64,000 nt of DNA, taken from assembly GCA_966211795.1 (NCBI GenBank), contig CBIHNW010000016.1, positions 66,493-130,492 of the forward strand, given 5' to 3'. This DNA is from 21-14-0-10-47-8 sp966211795 (GTDB lineage Bacteria > Bdellovibrionota > Bdellovibrionia > Bdellovibrionales > Bdellovibrionaceae). Made by a program: the position numbers and the translations under genes. Numbering within the stretch: position 1 is the stretch's first letter; every line of letters begins with the position of its first letter. Positions 1 to 8,822 of the stretch are shown piece after piece. A model generated the notes under the pieces. The model had not been told where the DNA came from. It worked only from the letters and a program-made list of their open reading frames with translations, and searched no databases.

Positions 1-871
1 CGGCGGGAATCTTGTACCGGCTCAACTCGGCTTCCAGCTGCGCAAGACTAGCCAAACTCTCTGCTTTCATTTGGTGAATGGAAAATATCGGGGCCTCTCC
101 GAATGGACAGGGGCCTAACTCGAGCGCCCAATCCCACCAGACGCCGGTGCGGATAAACTCTTGAATCCAGGTATCGGTCGTCGTCGTGCGCAGACTTAAG
201 AGCACCCGACGTGGTGGCAGCAGGCTGGTCACCATTTGGATTTGCTGCAAACTTAAAAGATCATCGCGCAGCTCGAAAAAATCGACATCGAAATTTCGAA
301 TTCGATTTTGCAGATTTTCCAAGCTTTGGAAATGGCTCGGCAACAAAGTGAGAATTCCACCCAGATTTCGAAAATCTTCTTTGAATATTTTTTCCTCGGT
401 CGGATTGGGACCTTCTAATCCTTCGGGCATGATGTATTCGTCGGTCGCGTGTTTGTGGTAGCGCTCTTCGCGCAGTGGCAGTCGTAGCAGGTACTCGTCC
501 AGCGGCGACATGTCGGGATTCAATCGGGGTCGATTCAGAAAAATTCGTCCCAACGAGTCCGTCTTGCGGCGAACCCAAAGACGACGGCAATCTTCCGGAA
601 TTTCTTGCAGGGCAAATCCGGCTCCGAGCGCAATCACGAAATCAGCATGCGTTTGCAGCAGGTGGTGAAAGACTTCGACTTCGAGCTTTCGGAATTGGGC
701 CTCACCCAACTCGTTGAAGATTTGACTGACGGTTTTGCCTTCGCGAAATTCAATTTCCCGATCCAGGTCAAAAAATTTCGGTAACGGGACGAGATCTTTC
801 CAGTAATGCTTCAATCGCTCAAGCAAGTGGGACTTGCCGGTGCCGCGATGCCCGATCAGCACGAGCTTCAT
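1..871 (-). CDS. aroK: Shikimate kinase fused to type I 3-dehydroquinate dehydratase-like domain (3' part outside window)
   Basis: The gene runs off the left edge; 290 codons are visible. Residues 1-160 are a shikimate kinase: P-loop GHRGTGKS (7-14), shikimate-binding D35-L-D37, R61, and GAG at 83-85 where most kinases have GGG. From about residue 195 a second domain starts with strands like type I dehydroquinase: FELR, LLSLRT, then SIHQM and YKIPA, matching the family's Glu, Arg, His and Schiff-base Lys. It would therefore phosphorylate shikimate and dehydrate 3-dehydroquinate, and might continue into shikimate dehydrogenase beyond the edge. Its ATG overlaps the aroA stop as ATGA, so the two are translationally coupled. 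The kinase call is firm; the second domain is inferred from short motifs. Confidence 0.82.
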   Translation of the reverse strand, partial: MKLVLIGHRGTGKSHLLERLKHYWKDLVPLPKFFDLDREIEFREGKTVSQIFNELGEAQFRKLEVEVFHHLLQTHADFVIALGAGFALQEIPEDCRRLWVRRKTDSLGRIFLNRPRLNPDMSPLDEYLLRLPLREERYHKHATDEYIMPEGLEGPNPTEEKIFKEDFRNLGGILTLLPSHFQSLENLQNRIRNFDVDFFELRDDLLSLQQIQMVTSLLPPRRVLLSLRTTTTDTWIQEFIRTGVWWDWALELGPCPFGEAPIFSIHQMKAESLASLAQLEAELSRYKIPA

Positions 872-2064
872 GGCTTCACACCCAAGACTTGCCAGAATTC
901 AGGAAAACTTTTGCTGACCACTTGCGGACTTTGGATGCGGATCTCGAAGCCCATCAATTTCAACAAACCTGCGGCCATGGCCATGCGATGGTCCTGATCC
1001 GGGTCATATTGAAATGTTACCGGTCGAAATTTTGATCCATGCCCGACAATGTGCAAGCCATCAGCTTTTGCGGAACAGATAAAACCGGCCAAGCGCAAAA
1101 GCTCAGCCGTCTTGGCAATGCGATCCGATTCTTTATGCACCAGATGCGGGGCCCCCCGAAACCAGGACTCGCCCTTGGCAAATGCGCAAAGAACCGCTAG
1201 CACCGGAAACAAATCTGGTGAGGATTGAAGGTTGACGTCGATGGCTTTCAATTCAGTCGGCTTTCGCACCGCGAGCGTTGAGCCCTGTTGTTGAATCACG
1301 GCGCCCATCTTTTTGAGAATCGAAATAAATTGAAAGTCCGGTTGGAAACTTTTTTCCGTGGCGTTTTCGATGATCGCTTCTCCGGCCAAAGCCCCGGCGG
1401 CCGCGATCGCGAAGGCCGAGCTGTAATCGGGCTCCACGGTGAATTGGAAGTTATCGACTTTTTGTCCGGCAGGAATTCGCCACAGATCATTTTTATTTTC
1501 GATCATCATACCGAAGTGACGAGCCATCTCGACACTCATCTGCCAATAGCCTTCGGAGACACCAGGCTTCATTTCAAATTCTAAATCAAAAGGCAGCTGC
1601 CAGCTATTGAGAAGCAATCCGGTCGCAAATTGACTGGAGCTGTGGCGGTGAATGCGCAATGGGATCAGTGGTTTTTTCCAGCCCTCGCTTTGAATCAAAA
1701 TCTGATTTGGCAAAAGCTGACAAGAGACCCCCAGCTGATCCAAAATATAAACCAGATCATCTTGCGGCCGACTGAGCAATCTGGGACTGCCGCCCAAACG
1801 AAACAAACCCTTTTCGCGGGACGCACGCAGACTCATAAAACGAATCACCGTGCCCGCTTCGCCGCAGTTCATTTCTTTTTTCTGGATGAATGAAGATACC
1901 GCCATCTTCATGTGGCGAACATCATCACAGTTTGAATTGCCTTGGATTTTCAGCGAAGGAGCATAGCTTTGAACCAGCAGGGCCCGGTTCATCATCGATT
2001 TCGAAGCCGGAATGACGCCTTGAAATCGAAATTTTGTGCCCATCACCGCTTGCTCATGGCTCAT
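868..2064 (-). CDS. aroA: 5-enolpyruvylshikimate-3-phosphate synthase (EPSP synthase)
   Basis: Cytoplasmic enzyme joining phosphoenolpyruvate to shikimate 3-phosphate, the sixth step of chorismate synthesis. At 398 residues it is slightly short (about 427 is typical). Family motifs are present in order: PASKSMMNRALL near the N-terminus, EAGTVIRF (usually NAGTAxR), PRLLSRP, KESDRI and DQDHRMAMA near the C-terminus. Start chosen at 2064, where GGAG sits 7 bases upstream. It overlaps the downstream shikimate kinase fusion by 4 bases, so late shikimate steps are co-expressed. Changes such as Glu for Asn in the EAGT motif place it outside the best-known E. coli type; any effect on inhibitor sensitivity cannot be judged from sequence alone. 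Confidence 0.95.
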   Translation of the reverse strand: MSHEQAVMGTKFRFQGVIPASKSMMNRALLVQSYAPSLKIQGNSNCDDVRHMKMAVSSFIQKKEMNCGEAGTVIRFMSLRASREKGLFRLGGSPRLLSRPQDDLVYILDQLGVSCQLLPNQILIQSEGWKKPLIPLRIHRHSSSQFATGLLLNSWQLPFDLEFEMKPGVSEGYWQMSVEMARHFGMMIENKNDLWRIPAGQKVDNFQFTVEPDYSSAFAIAAAGALAGEAIIENATEKSFQPDFQFISILKKMGAVIQQQGSTLAVRKPTELKAIDVNLQSSPDLFPVLAVLCAFAKGESWFRGAPHLVHKESDRIAKTAELLRLAGFICSAKADGLHIVGHGSKFRPVTFQYDPDQDHRMAMAAGLLKLMGFEIRIQSPQVVSKSFPEFWQVLGVKP

Positions 2065-2217
2065 ACCAAGCTCCGCTCTGCATACATGTTTTCTAGTATG
2101 CCGCAGATTTAAAAGATGTCGAATGCCTTTTTTCCGGCCCGACCCTCGACAATGATTTCGTATTTACCAGAGATCAAATGGGGCAAAAACTAGCACGGCT
2201 TCTGCCCACGCAAAAGA

Positions 2218-3171
2218 TCAGGGTGTGTTCGCTAAGATCTTCTCGGCATGATGGCAAGCCACCTGCGTTCGGACGACCGGTCGCAATGGCGGCACCTGCT
2301 GTTTGCAGATGTCTGTCGCGTACGGGCAGCGCGTGTGAAAGCTGCATCCCGGTGGTGGGTTCAGCGGCGAAGGAAGTTCGGTTGAGTCGACGACTTCGAC
2401 TGCTTCCGCAGGCCCCAGCTTCGGCGTGCTTCGCAAAAGCAAACGCGTGTATGGATGCATCGGCGTGTTGAAGATATCGTCGCGATCGGCAATCTCGACG
2501 ATCCGGCCCAGATACATCACCGCCACCCGGTGAGCCAAGAATCGAACGACACCCAGATCGTGAGAGATAAATAAATAGCTCAGACCTTTTTGCTGCTGCA
2601 GATCCAAAAGCAGATTCAAAACTTGCGCTTGAACCGACACGTCCAAAGCCGAAACAGGTTCATCACAAACCAACAATTCTGGATTGGTGACCAAAGCCCG
2701 CGCAATGCCAACGCGTTGGCGTTGACCACCGCTCAACATGTGCGGATAGCGAAGCAAGATTTCCGGGCGCAAACCCACCAGCTGAGCCGTGTTTTGCACC
2801 AGGGTTTCAATTTCTTCAGCCGAAACGCCGCGAATTTTCAAAGGCTCGGCGATGATGTCGTAAATTTTTTTGCGCGGATTGATCGATGAGTAGGGATCTT
2901 GAAAGATCATCTGCATGAAGCCCGGAAGCTCTTTCGAGCTGACACTGTTCAGATCGCGGTCCGCGATTTTAACGGTGCCTTCGGTGGGCTCTTCGATTTT
3001 CAATAAAACTTTGGCGAGAGTGGATTTTCCACAGCCGGATTCGCCCACCAAGGCCAGCGTTTCACCGGGCTTTACGCTCAGGCTGACACCGCGAAGGGCT
3101 TGCACTTCGAGCGGCTTTTTAAAAGCTCGAGGAGATATAAAGGTCTTTCGTAAATTCTCAATGACTAGCAC
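2218..3171 (-). CDS. dppF: Dipeptide ABC transporter ATP-binding protein DppF
   Basis: Second ATPase of a peptide importer, 317 residues. Walker A GESGCGKST lies near residue 43, Q-loop FQDPYSSINPR, signature LSGGQRQR near 147, Walker B LLVCDEP and switch His ISHDLG. The C-terminal oligopeptide-transporter extension has PGCSFHTRCPYA with spaced Cys residues, typical of Opp/Dpp ATPases. The start is GTG at 3171, sharing its G with the TAG stop of the upstream coiled-coil gene (TAGTG). It is the last gene of the dppABCD-x-F operon. DppF is clear as family; substrate range (dipeptide versus longer peptide) is inferred from the DppA-like binding protein. Confidence 0.93.
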   Translation of the reverse strand: MLVIENLRKTFISPRAFKKPLEVQALRGVSLSVKPGETLALVGESGCGKSTLAKVLLKIEEPTEGTVKIADRDLNSVSSKELPGFMQMIFQDPYSSINPRKKIYDIIAEPLKIRGVSAEEIETLVQNTAQLVGLRPEILLRYPHMLSGGQRQRVGIARALVTNPELLVCDEPVSALDVSVQAQVLNLLLDLQQQKGLSYLFISHDLGVVRFLAHRVAVMYLGRIVEIADRDDIFNTPMHPYTRLLLRSTPKLGPAEAVEVVDSTELPSPLNPPPGCSFHTRCPYATDICKQQVPPLRPVVRTQVACHHAEKILANTP

Positions 3172-3536
3172 TATTTTGTCTCTTCTTTAAAGCGGTCTTG
3201 CGCTTGGTGAACGGATTTCTTCAAATTTTCGAACGCGCTGTTGGCGCCGGCTTTCAGGTCGTCCCAGGCTCGACCGGAAGATGTTTTCATCTTCTCGATT
3301 TTGTTATGCAGTTCAGCCTGATCCTTCTTCAAATTGTCGATCTGACCGTCCATGTCTTTTTTCGCCGAACCCGAGGTCGTTTTCGCCTTTTGCTGCAGAT
3401 CACGAATTTGGGTTTTTAGACTTTCATAGCCTTGCTGAAGATCCTTCTGAATTTTCTCTTTTGTTTCCTTCACTTCTGCCGCGTGAGTGGCACCAAAAGA
3501 GATCCCGAGTAATAGAATGAGAATGGAATATTTCAT
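3171..3536 (-). CDS. Small exported coiled-coil protein within the dpp operon
   Basis: 121 residues with a signal peptide (MKYSILILLLGISFGATHA, cleavage before AEV). The rest is almost entirely charged helix: heptad-like runs of Lys/Glu/Gln with regular Leu, including KIQKDLQQ, QIRDLQQKA and ENLKKSVHQAQ. No Cys and no known catalytic motif. It resembles apolipoprotein-like or YtxH-like helical proteins in composition only. It lies between dppD and dppF with overlaps on both sides (TGATG with dppD, TAGTG with dppF), so it is made with the transporter. The signal peptide puts it in the periplasm, away from the ATPases it is flanked by. Function unknown. Confidence 0.85.
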   Translation of the reverse strand: MKYSILILLLGISFGATHAAEVKETKEKIQKDLQQGYESLKTQIRDLQQKAKTTSGSAKKDMDGQIDNLKKDQAELHNKIEKMKTSSGRAWDDLKAGANSAFENLKKSVHQAQDRFKEETK

Positions 3537-4522
3537 CAGAGATTCCTTTCGACAGCCAACGGCTTGAGACAGCGAACTTCGCGGTTCGCTGACATCTGCG
3601 ACAATCCGATTTTCGCCTGATCACATCGTTCATCTTTGTAGGCGCAGCGTGGGCTGAGCTGGCAACCCTGCGGTCGCTGGCCCAAGTGTGGAACCATGCC
3701 CGTGATCGTTGGCAATCGGAAGTCTTTCGCTTCATGAGTGTGCAGACCCGGAAGACACTTCAGCAAACCTTCGGTGTATGGATGCTGCGGCCTCTGGATC
3801 ACGTCCATCGAACGGCCCTCTTCAACGATTTCACCCGCGTACATGACAAGCAAACGATCGGTGTTCTGCGCGATCACGCCCAGATCATGCGAGACCAGGA
3901 TCAAAGACATTTTCTTTTCTTTGCGCAGTTTCTGCAGCAAGGACAAAATCTGCTTTTGAATCGTCACGTCCAGAGCCGTCGTCGGCTCGTCGGCAATCAG
4001 AATTTTTGGCGAGCACGCGATCGCCATGGCGATCATCACCCGTTGGCTCATCCCGCCCGACAATTCGTGCGGATAAGCTTTCAAGCGAGACTGAGGATCC
4101 GGAATTCCGACCTGCTGAAGAAGCTCGATGACTTTGGAGCGCAAAGATTCTTTTGGAATATTCTGGTGAATCCGCAAAACTTCGCCGATTTGATGTTCGA
4201 CGTTGAAGCAGGGATTCAGGCTGGACATCGGATCTTGAAAGATCATCGAAATCTCGGCGCCGCGAATTTTCAGCTTCTCGTTCTCTGGCATTTTGCGAAT
4301 GTCGCGGCCACTGAACAGAATCTCGCCGCTCGGAACAATCGCGTTGCTGGCCAAAAGATCGAAGATCGCCAGGCTGGTCACGCTCTTACCCGAGCCGGAT
4401 TCGCCGACGATGCCGAGAGCTTCACCCTGTTCGACTTTGAAATTGATATCTCGCAAAGCGTGGATCACACCGCTCGCGGTAGAGAAATGAATATTGAGAT
4501 TTTTAACTTCCAATAAGCTCAT
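3536..4522 (-). CDS. dppD: Dipeptide ABC transporter ATP-binding protein DppD
   Basis: First ATPase of the importer, 328 residues. It has Walker A GESGSGKS, Q-loop FQDPMSSLNP, signature LSGGMSQRVMIAMA, Walker B ILIADEPTTALD and VSHDLG, followed by an Opp/Dpp C-terminal extension with CQLSPRCAY and a later Cys. It would sit on the cytoplasmic side of DppBC with DppF as heterodimer partner. The start overlaps the dppC stop by 4 bases (ATGA); the stop overlaps the start of the coiled-coil gene. In most genomes dppD and dppF are adjacent, so the inserted gene is unusual. Confidence 0.94.
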   Translation of the reverse strand: MSLLEVKNLNIHFSTASGVIHALRDINFKVEQGEALGIVGESGSGKSVTSLAIFDLLASNAIVPSGEILFSGRDIRKMPENEKLKIRGAEISMIFQDPMSSLNPCFNVEHQIGEVLRIHQNIPKESLRSKVIELLQQVGIPDPQSRLKAYPHELSGGMSQRVMIAMAIACSPKILIADEPTTALDVTIQKQILSLLQKLRKEKKMSLILVSHDLGVIAQNTDRLLVMYAGEIVEEGRSMDVIQRPQHPYTEGLLKCLPGLHTHEAKDFRLPTITGMVPHLGQRPQGCQLSPRCAYKDERCDQAKIGLSQMSANREVRCLKPLAVERNL

Positions 4523-5370
4523 GCGCGTTTCACCTTGGGATCCAGTGCATCACGAAGGCCATCACCCAGTAAATTGAAAGCAATCACGACGATCAAAATA
4601 CACAATCCCGGCAGGGTCACCAGCCAAGATGCGGACTCGATGTAAGCGCGGGAATCCGATAGCATCGTTCCCCACTCGGGCATGGGTGGTTGTGCGCCCA
4701 AGCCTAAGAATCCCAATGCGGCCGCATTCAAGATGCCGTCACTGAAACCGAAGCTGGCTTGAATCAAAAGAGGCGCCATGCAGTTGGGCAAAATGTTGAT
4801 GATGTAAATGCGAAACCAAGAAGCCCCGAAGCTCTTGGATGCGACCACATAGTTCTTCTTTTTTTCCACCATGATCGAAGCGCGCACGATGCGCACGACA
4901 TTCGGCAATGTCACAATGCCGACCGCGATGACCGTGTTGATCAGGCTTGGACCTAAGATCGCAACGACGACGATCGCCAGCAAGATCGATGGCAATGCGA
5001 GCAAGATGTCCATCAAGCGCATGACGACGGCATCGACCCAGCCACCCAGAGAGCCGGCTAGCAATCCCAAAGAAAGACCAAAAATCAGATTGAATGTAAC
5101 CACAAAAAAACCGATGCCCAAGGACACGCGCGATCCGTAAATCAAGCGCGATAAAAGATCGCGGCCCAAATCATCCGTACCCAGATGAAACTGCGCGACG
5201 TGTCCATCGGCCCAAAAGGGTGGCGCCCGCAGTGCATCCGAAAAAACGGTGATCGGCTCGAACGGCGCCAGCAATGGCGCGAACAACGCGATCAAGGCGA
5301 CGACGCCAACGAGACACAGACCCAGGACGGCGCCCCGGTTCTGCCGAAACAAATACCAAAATTCTCTCAT
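4519..5370 (-). CDS. dppC: Dipeptide ABC transporter permease DppC
   Basis: 283-residue inner-membrane permease. An N-terminal membrane helix (AVLGLCLVGVVALIALFAPL) precedes the periplasmic FHLGTDDLGRDLLSRLIYGSR segment that marks DppC/OppC proteins. Several further helices follow, with the EAA-type coupling loop near SFGASWFRIYIINILPN contacting the ATPases. Length is normal. Overlaps dppB and dppD by 4 bases each. Family assignment is certain; peptide preference is not readable from this subunit. Confidence 0.94.
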   Translation of the reverse strand: MREFWYLFRQNRGAVLGLCLVGVVALIALFAPLLAPFEPITVFSDALRAPPFWADGHVAQFHLGTDDLGRDLLSRLIYGSRVSLGIGFFVVTFNLIFGLSLGLLAGSLGGWVDAVVMRLMDILLALPSILLAIVVVAILGPSLINTVIAVGIVTLPNVVRIVRASIMVEKKKNYVVASKSFGASWFRIYIINILPNCMAPLLIQASFGFSDGILNAAALGFLGLGAQPPMPEWGTMLSDSRAYIESASWLVTLPGLCILIVVIAFNLLGDGLRDALDPKVKRA

Positions 5371-6380
5371 GATTGGGTCCTCATACGTGGATAAACCCAG
5401 AGGTAAACGACATCCACCAACACATTCACCATGACAATTAGAAATGCCAAATACATAACCCCGGCTTGAATCACCGGATAATCACGTGCTTCGACCGATT
5501 TCACCAGCCAGCGACCAATGCCCGGCCAAGAAAAAATCGTCTCGGTCAAAACAGCACCCGTCAGCAAAGTTCCCACCATCAAACCAACAACGGTCACGAT
5601 CGGAATTAAGGCATTGCGAAGGGCATGAATGAAAACCACACGAAAAGAGTTCAGCCCTTTCGCCTTTGCGGTTCGCACATAGTCTTCACCCAAAACTTCG
5701 AGCAACGAAGAACGTGTCATGCGTGCCATCACGGCCAGTGGAATGGTTCCCAAAACGATAGCCGGCAAAATCAGATGCTTCAAAGCATCCCAGAAAGCGG
5801 CAAAGCCTTCTTCGCTGAACCAAGAATCGATCAACATGAATCCGGTCTTCACCGGAATATCAAACATGGCATCCATGCGACCCGAAACCGGGAACCAACC
5901 CAGGTTGACCGAAAAAACGATCACCAAGATCAAACCCCACCAAAAGATCGGCATCGAATAGCCGACCAGGGACACGCCGATCACTGAATAATCGAAAACG
6001 GAATTCCGTTTGACGGCCGCGATGATTCCCATCGGAATCCCCAGCAAGACCGACCAGATCAGGGCCACGACCGAAAGCTCAATTGTCGCCGGAAAGCGCG
6101 ACCAGAACTCTTCCGAGACAGGGCGACGAGAAACGATGGATTCGCCCATATTTCCCTGCAAAGCGTTTTTCACGAAAATGAAATACTGCTCGGTAACGGG
6201 TTTATCCAAACCGAAACGAGCACGCATTTGTTCGACGACAACGGGATCTCCCCCGCGTTCGCCGAGCAGGTTGAGCACGGGATCGCCAGGGATGAGACGA
6301 ATCAGGGCGAATGCTATCACACTCGCCCCGATTAAGGTTGGTATCACCAATAAAAATTTCTTAAAAATTCCGAGTAACAT
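5367..6380 (-). CDS. dppB: Dipeptide ABC transporter permease DppB
   Basis: 337-residue permease with N-terminal helix (FKKFLLVIPTLIGASVIAFALIRLIPGDP) and the LGERGGDP / RFGLDKPVTEQY periplasmic loop typical of DppB/OppB. The C-terminal half carries the GEDYVRTAKAKGL coupling motif and LTGAVLTETIFSWPGIG, both strongly conserved in the family. The dppA stop is 34 bases upstream, and the dppC start overlaps its stop. Partner of DppC in forming the membrane channel. Confidence 0.95.
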   Translation of the reverse strand: MLLGIFKKFLLVIPTLIGASVIAFALIRLIPGDPVLNLLGERGGDPVVVEQMRARFGLDKPVTEQYFIFVKNALQGNMGESIVSRRPVSEEFWSRFPATIELSVVALIWSVLLGIPMGIIAAVKRNSVFDYSVIGVSLVGYSMPIFWWGLILVIVFSVNLGWFPVSGRMDAMFDIPVKTGFMLIDSWFSEEGFAAFWDALKHLILPAIVLGTIPLAVMARMTRSSLLEVLGEDYVRTAKAKGLNSFRVVFIHALRNALIPIVTVVGLMVGTLLTGAVLTETIFSWPGIGRWLVKSVEARDYPVIQAGVMYLAFLIVMVNVLVDVVYLWVYPRMRTQS

Positions 6381-6414
6381 TTTTCTTCTTATCTCGTTCC
6401 GAACCGCAATTCTT

Positions 6415-7998
6415 TTACTTCAAATCAACTTTTTCGAATTGCTCGGTTCCGAACGGATGGATTTCATAATTCACGACGTTTGAAGACATCGCTCGGTAAA
6501 CGCGCGCGTGGGCCAAAGTCACCCATGGAGCTTCTTCTTTGAAGATCGTCTGCGCTTTTTTGTACAGCTCCGTGCGCTTGCCAGTGTCCGCGGTTTGTTT
6601 CGCTTGCTGGATCAAATCGTTGAAAGGCTTGTAGCACCAACGAGCCAGGTTCGATCCCGCTTTCACGGACGCACAACCCAACAGGACGTTGAAGAAATTG
6701 TCGGGATCGCCATTGTCACCAGTCCAACCCATTTGGATCATCTGGTGATCGCCTTTTTTCGATTTCTCGAGATAAGTCGGCCAGTCGTAAGTGATCAACT
6801 TGACCTTGATGCCGATCTTCGCGAGATCCGCCTGCATCATCTCGCCCATCTTTTTTCCGCCTGGGTTGTAAGGACGAGAAACGGGCAAAGTCCACATTTC
6901 AGTTTCAAAGCCATTTGGGTAGCCGGCTTTCGCCAACAACGCTTTCGCTTTTTCAACGTTATAGTCATAGTCTTTCACGCTGTCGTTGTAAGACCAGATC
7001 GTGGGCGGAATTGGATTCTTCGCCAATGAAGCGCGGTTCATGTAGATCGCTTCGAGGTAAGCTTTGCGATTCAAAGCATAGTTCACGGCTTCACGAACTT
7101 CTTTCTTCGCGAAAGGACCTTTTTCCACGTTGAACGCCAAGTAACCAACGTTCAGGCCTTCTTTTTCTTTCACTTCGACTTTCTTGTTCGCTTTCAAAGC
7201 ATCGATGTCCTGCGGAGCTGGTTCGGCGATCAGGTTGCACTCGCCCGCTTTCAATTTCTGCGAACGAACCGAAGCATCCGGAGTGATCGCGAAAACCAGG
7301 TTTTCGATTTTCGGTACGCCCTTCCAGTAAGTCGGGTTGGCGGTGTAACGGATCAAAGTGTCTTTTTGGTAAGACTTGAGAACGAAAGGACCTGTTCCAA
7401 TTGGGTTGGTGTCGACCTTTTCTGGAGTTTTCGCTTTCATCATCGCGTCCGCGTATTCCGCAGACAAGATGCTCGCGAAATCCATCGCCACGTTCGCCAA
7501 GAACGGAGCTTCACGCTGAGTCAGCAAGAACTCGATGGTGTAATCGTCTTTCTTTTTGATGTCCTTGATGATCTTGCCCATTTCCATGCCCTGGAAATAT
7601 TCGTAAGTGCCACCCGAAATTTTTGCGTAAGGGTGATCCGGCAGACGTTGACGGTTGAAAGAAAAGATCACGTCGTCGGCGTTGAAATCACGAGTTGGTT
7701 TGAAGAATTCATTCGAGTGAAACTTGACGCCTTTACGGAGATTGAAAGTGTAAGTCAGTCCGTCTTTGGAAACGGTCCACTTTTCGGCAAGACCCGGCTC
7801 GATTTGGGTGGAGCCTTGTTTGAACTCGACCAAGGTATTGTAAATGGTGTGCGAGCTGGCGTTGAAAGTCGGCCCGTCTGTTGCCAGCTGAGGATTGAAT
7901 GAGCTGGGGCTTCCTTCTGAGCAATACACGAAAGTTTTTGCAGCATTTGCGTTCAAACCAACGAACACAAAAAGAGCTGCGAAAAAAGCATTTTTCAT
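6415..7998 (-). CDS. dppA: Periplasmic dipeptide-binding protein DppA
   Basis: 527 residues with signal peptide (MKNAFFAALFVFVGLNANA, then AKTFVYCSEGSP). The mature start and downstream GLAEKWTVSKDGLTYTFNLRKG closely follow the classic dipeptide-binding protein pattern, a family 5 solute-binding protein. GWTGDNGDPDNFF near residue 420 is also DppA-like. It captures peptides in the periplasm and delivers them to DppBCDF. It is the first gene of the operon, with AGGAG 8 bases before the ATG, which fits a separate strong promoter in the 213-base gap upstream. In a predator this importer would take up peptides from digested prey, but that is inference. Confidence 0.96.
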   Translation of the reverse strand: MKNAFFAALFVFVGLNANAAKTFVYCSEGSPSSFNPQLATDGPTFNASSHTIYNTLVEFKQGSTQIEPGLAEKWTVSKDGLTYTFNLRKGVKFHSNEFFKPTRDFNADDVIFSFNRQRLPDHPYAKISGGTYEYFQGMEMGKIIKDIKKKDDYTIEFLLTQREAPFLANVAMDFASILSAEYADAMMKAKTPEKVDTNPIGTGPFVLKSYQKDTLIRYTANPTYWKGVPKIENLVFAITPDASVRSQKLKAGECNLIAEPAPQDIDALKANKKVEVKEKEGLNVGYLAFNVEKGPFAKKEVREAVNYALNRKAYLEAIYMNRASLAKNPIPPTIWSYNDSVKDYDYNVEKAKALLAKAGYPNGFETEMWTLPVSRPYNPGGKKMGEMMQADLAKIGIKVKLITYDWPTYLEKSKKGDHQMIQMGWTGDNGDPDNFFNVLLGCASVKAGSNLARWCYKPFNDLIQQAKQTADTGKRTELYKKAQTIFKEEAPWVTLAHARVYRAMSSNVVNYEIHPFGTEQFEKVDLK

Positions 7999-8211
7999 AG
8001 TGATTTCTCCTGGGGTTTTGGAATCTGCCTGGTTCTACAAAGATGACCCCGGAATTGCCATCTGCACTGCGTCACCGTTGAGGTTTTTGGCAAATTTTTC
8101 GAAGCTCGCCGCGGGCCTCACACGAAGGTGCGAGAATCAGCGTCCTGGCCTTTGATCTGGTTTGTGACACTAATCCTTTTCTGATCTCAAATCCCTTCTA
8201 GAATAGAATCA

Positions 8212-8766
8212 ATGAAGAGGAAGATTCATCCCCTGTTTAAATTGTTTTTCTGGAGCGGATTGGTTTGGGGAGTGGGCTTCCTGCTCTCCCGTTACACCTC
8301 GTTGCCAGAACTGAATGACTTTATCTTGGTGCTGACCGGAGCCGGGATTTTTTTGCTGCAAGACCGTCAGATTTTAAAGATGGGTGGCTCGCCTGCCATG
8401 GAAACCGGAATCCTGGCGGTCATTGCCATGCTCTTGATGCTGCATCTCAGTTGGATTTTTCTGGTTCCCAAGCTGAATGATGAGGAGATGATGAGTCAGG
8501 CCTGTTCTCCGAAAAGCTTGGAAGTTCAATGCTATACCTTTTCCCAAGAAAACTGCTCGTCTGTTTGGGAGCATTACTCGCAAGACTGCAATGAAGAGAT
8601 CAAACAAAAGGTGACCTCTCGTCGATCGACGGCCCTGACCGGCCCCATGGTCCGACGCTGCATCTATAAAAAGCTGGATCAATCCTTTCACAGCAATCGG
8701 CGAACGCCCTTGAACGAAACTTGCCAGAAATTATTCCAATCTCTGGATGCTCCTTTTCAAAATTAA
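8212..8766 (+). CDS. Hypothetical membrane protein with Cys-rich C-terminal domain
   Basis: 184 residues. Three hydrophobic segments (about 8-26, 38-52 and 65-84) precede a soluble tail with six cysteines in spaced pairs (QACS, VQCYTF, ENCSS, QDCNE, RRCIY, ETCQ). A tail of this kind fits an oxidising compartment with disulfides, suggesting a periplasmic C-terminus. No family recognised. A TAGAAT hexamer at 8199-8204 lies just before the ATG and no good Shine-Dalgarno is visible, so the start is less certain. A shared bidirectional terminator follows. Confidence 0.72.
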   Translation: MKRKIHPLFKLFFWSGLVWGVGFLLSRYTSLPELNDFILVLTGAGIFLLQDRQILKMGGSPAMETGILAVIAMLLMLHLSWIFLVPKLNDEEMMSQACSPKSLEVQCYTFSQENCSSVWEHYSQDCNEEIKQKVTSRRSTALTGPMVRRCIYKKLDQSFHSNRRTPLNETCQKLFQSLDAPFQN

Positions 8767-8805
8767 AAAAAAAGACCAACTCTTGGAAGAGTTGGTCTCG
8801 TTTTT
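8765..8805. terminator. Bidirectional intrinsic terminator
   Basis: A perfect 10-bp stem (GACCAACTCT at 8774-8783, AGAGTTGGTC at 8788-8797) has loop TGGA. An A-run lies on the left (8765-8773) and a T-run on the right (8801-8805), so it can end transcription from both converging genes. Confidence 0.9.
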
Positions 8806-8822
8806 CTTGGAATCTAAAAGGA

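Noticed and set aside
1296..1893. Overlapping plus- and minus-strand ORFs inside aroA
   Set aside because: They are shadows of the conserved aroA frame, without ribosome sites or recognisable motifs.
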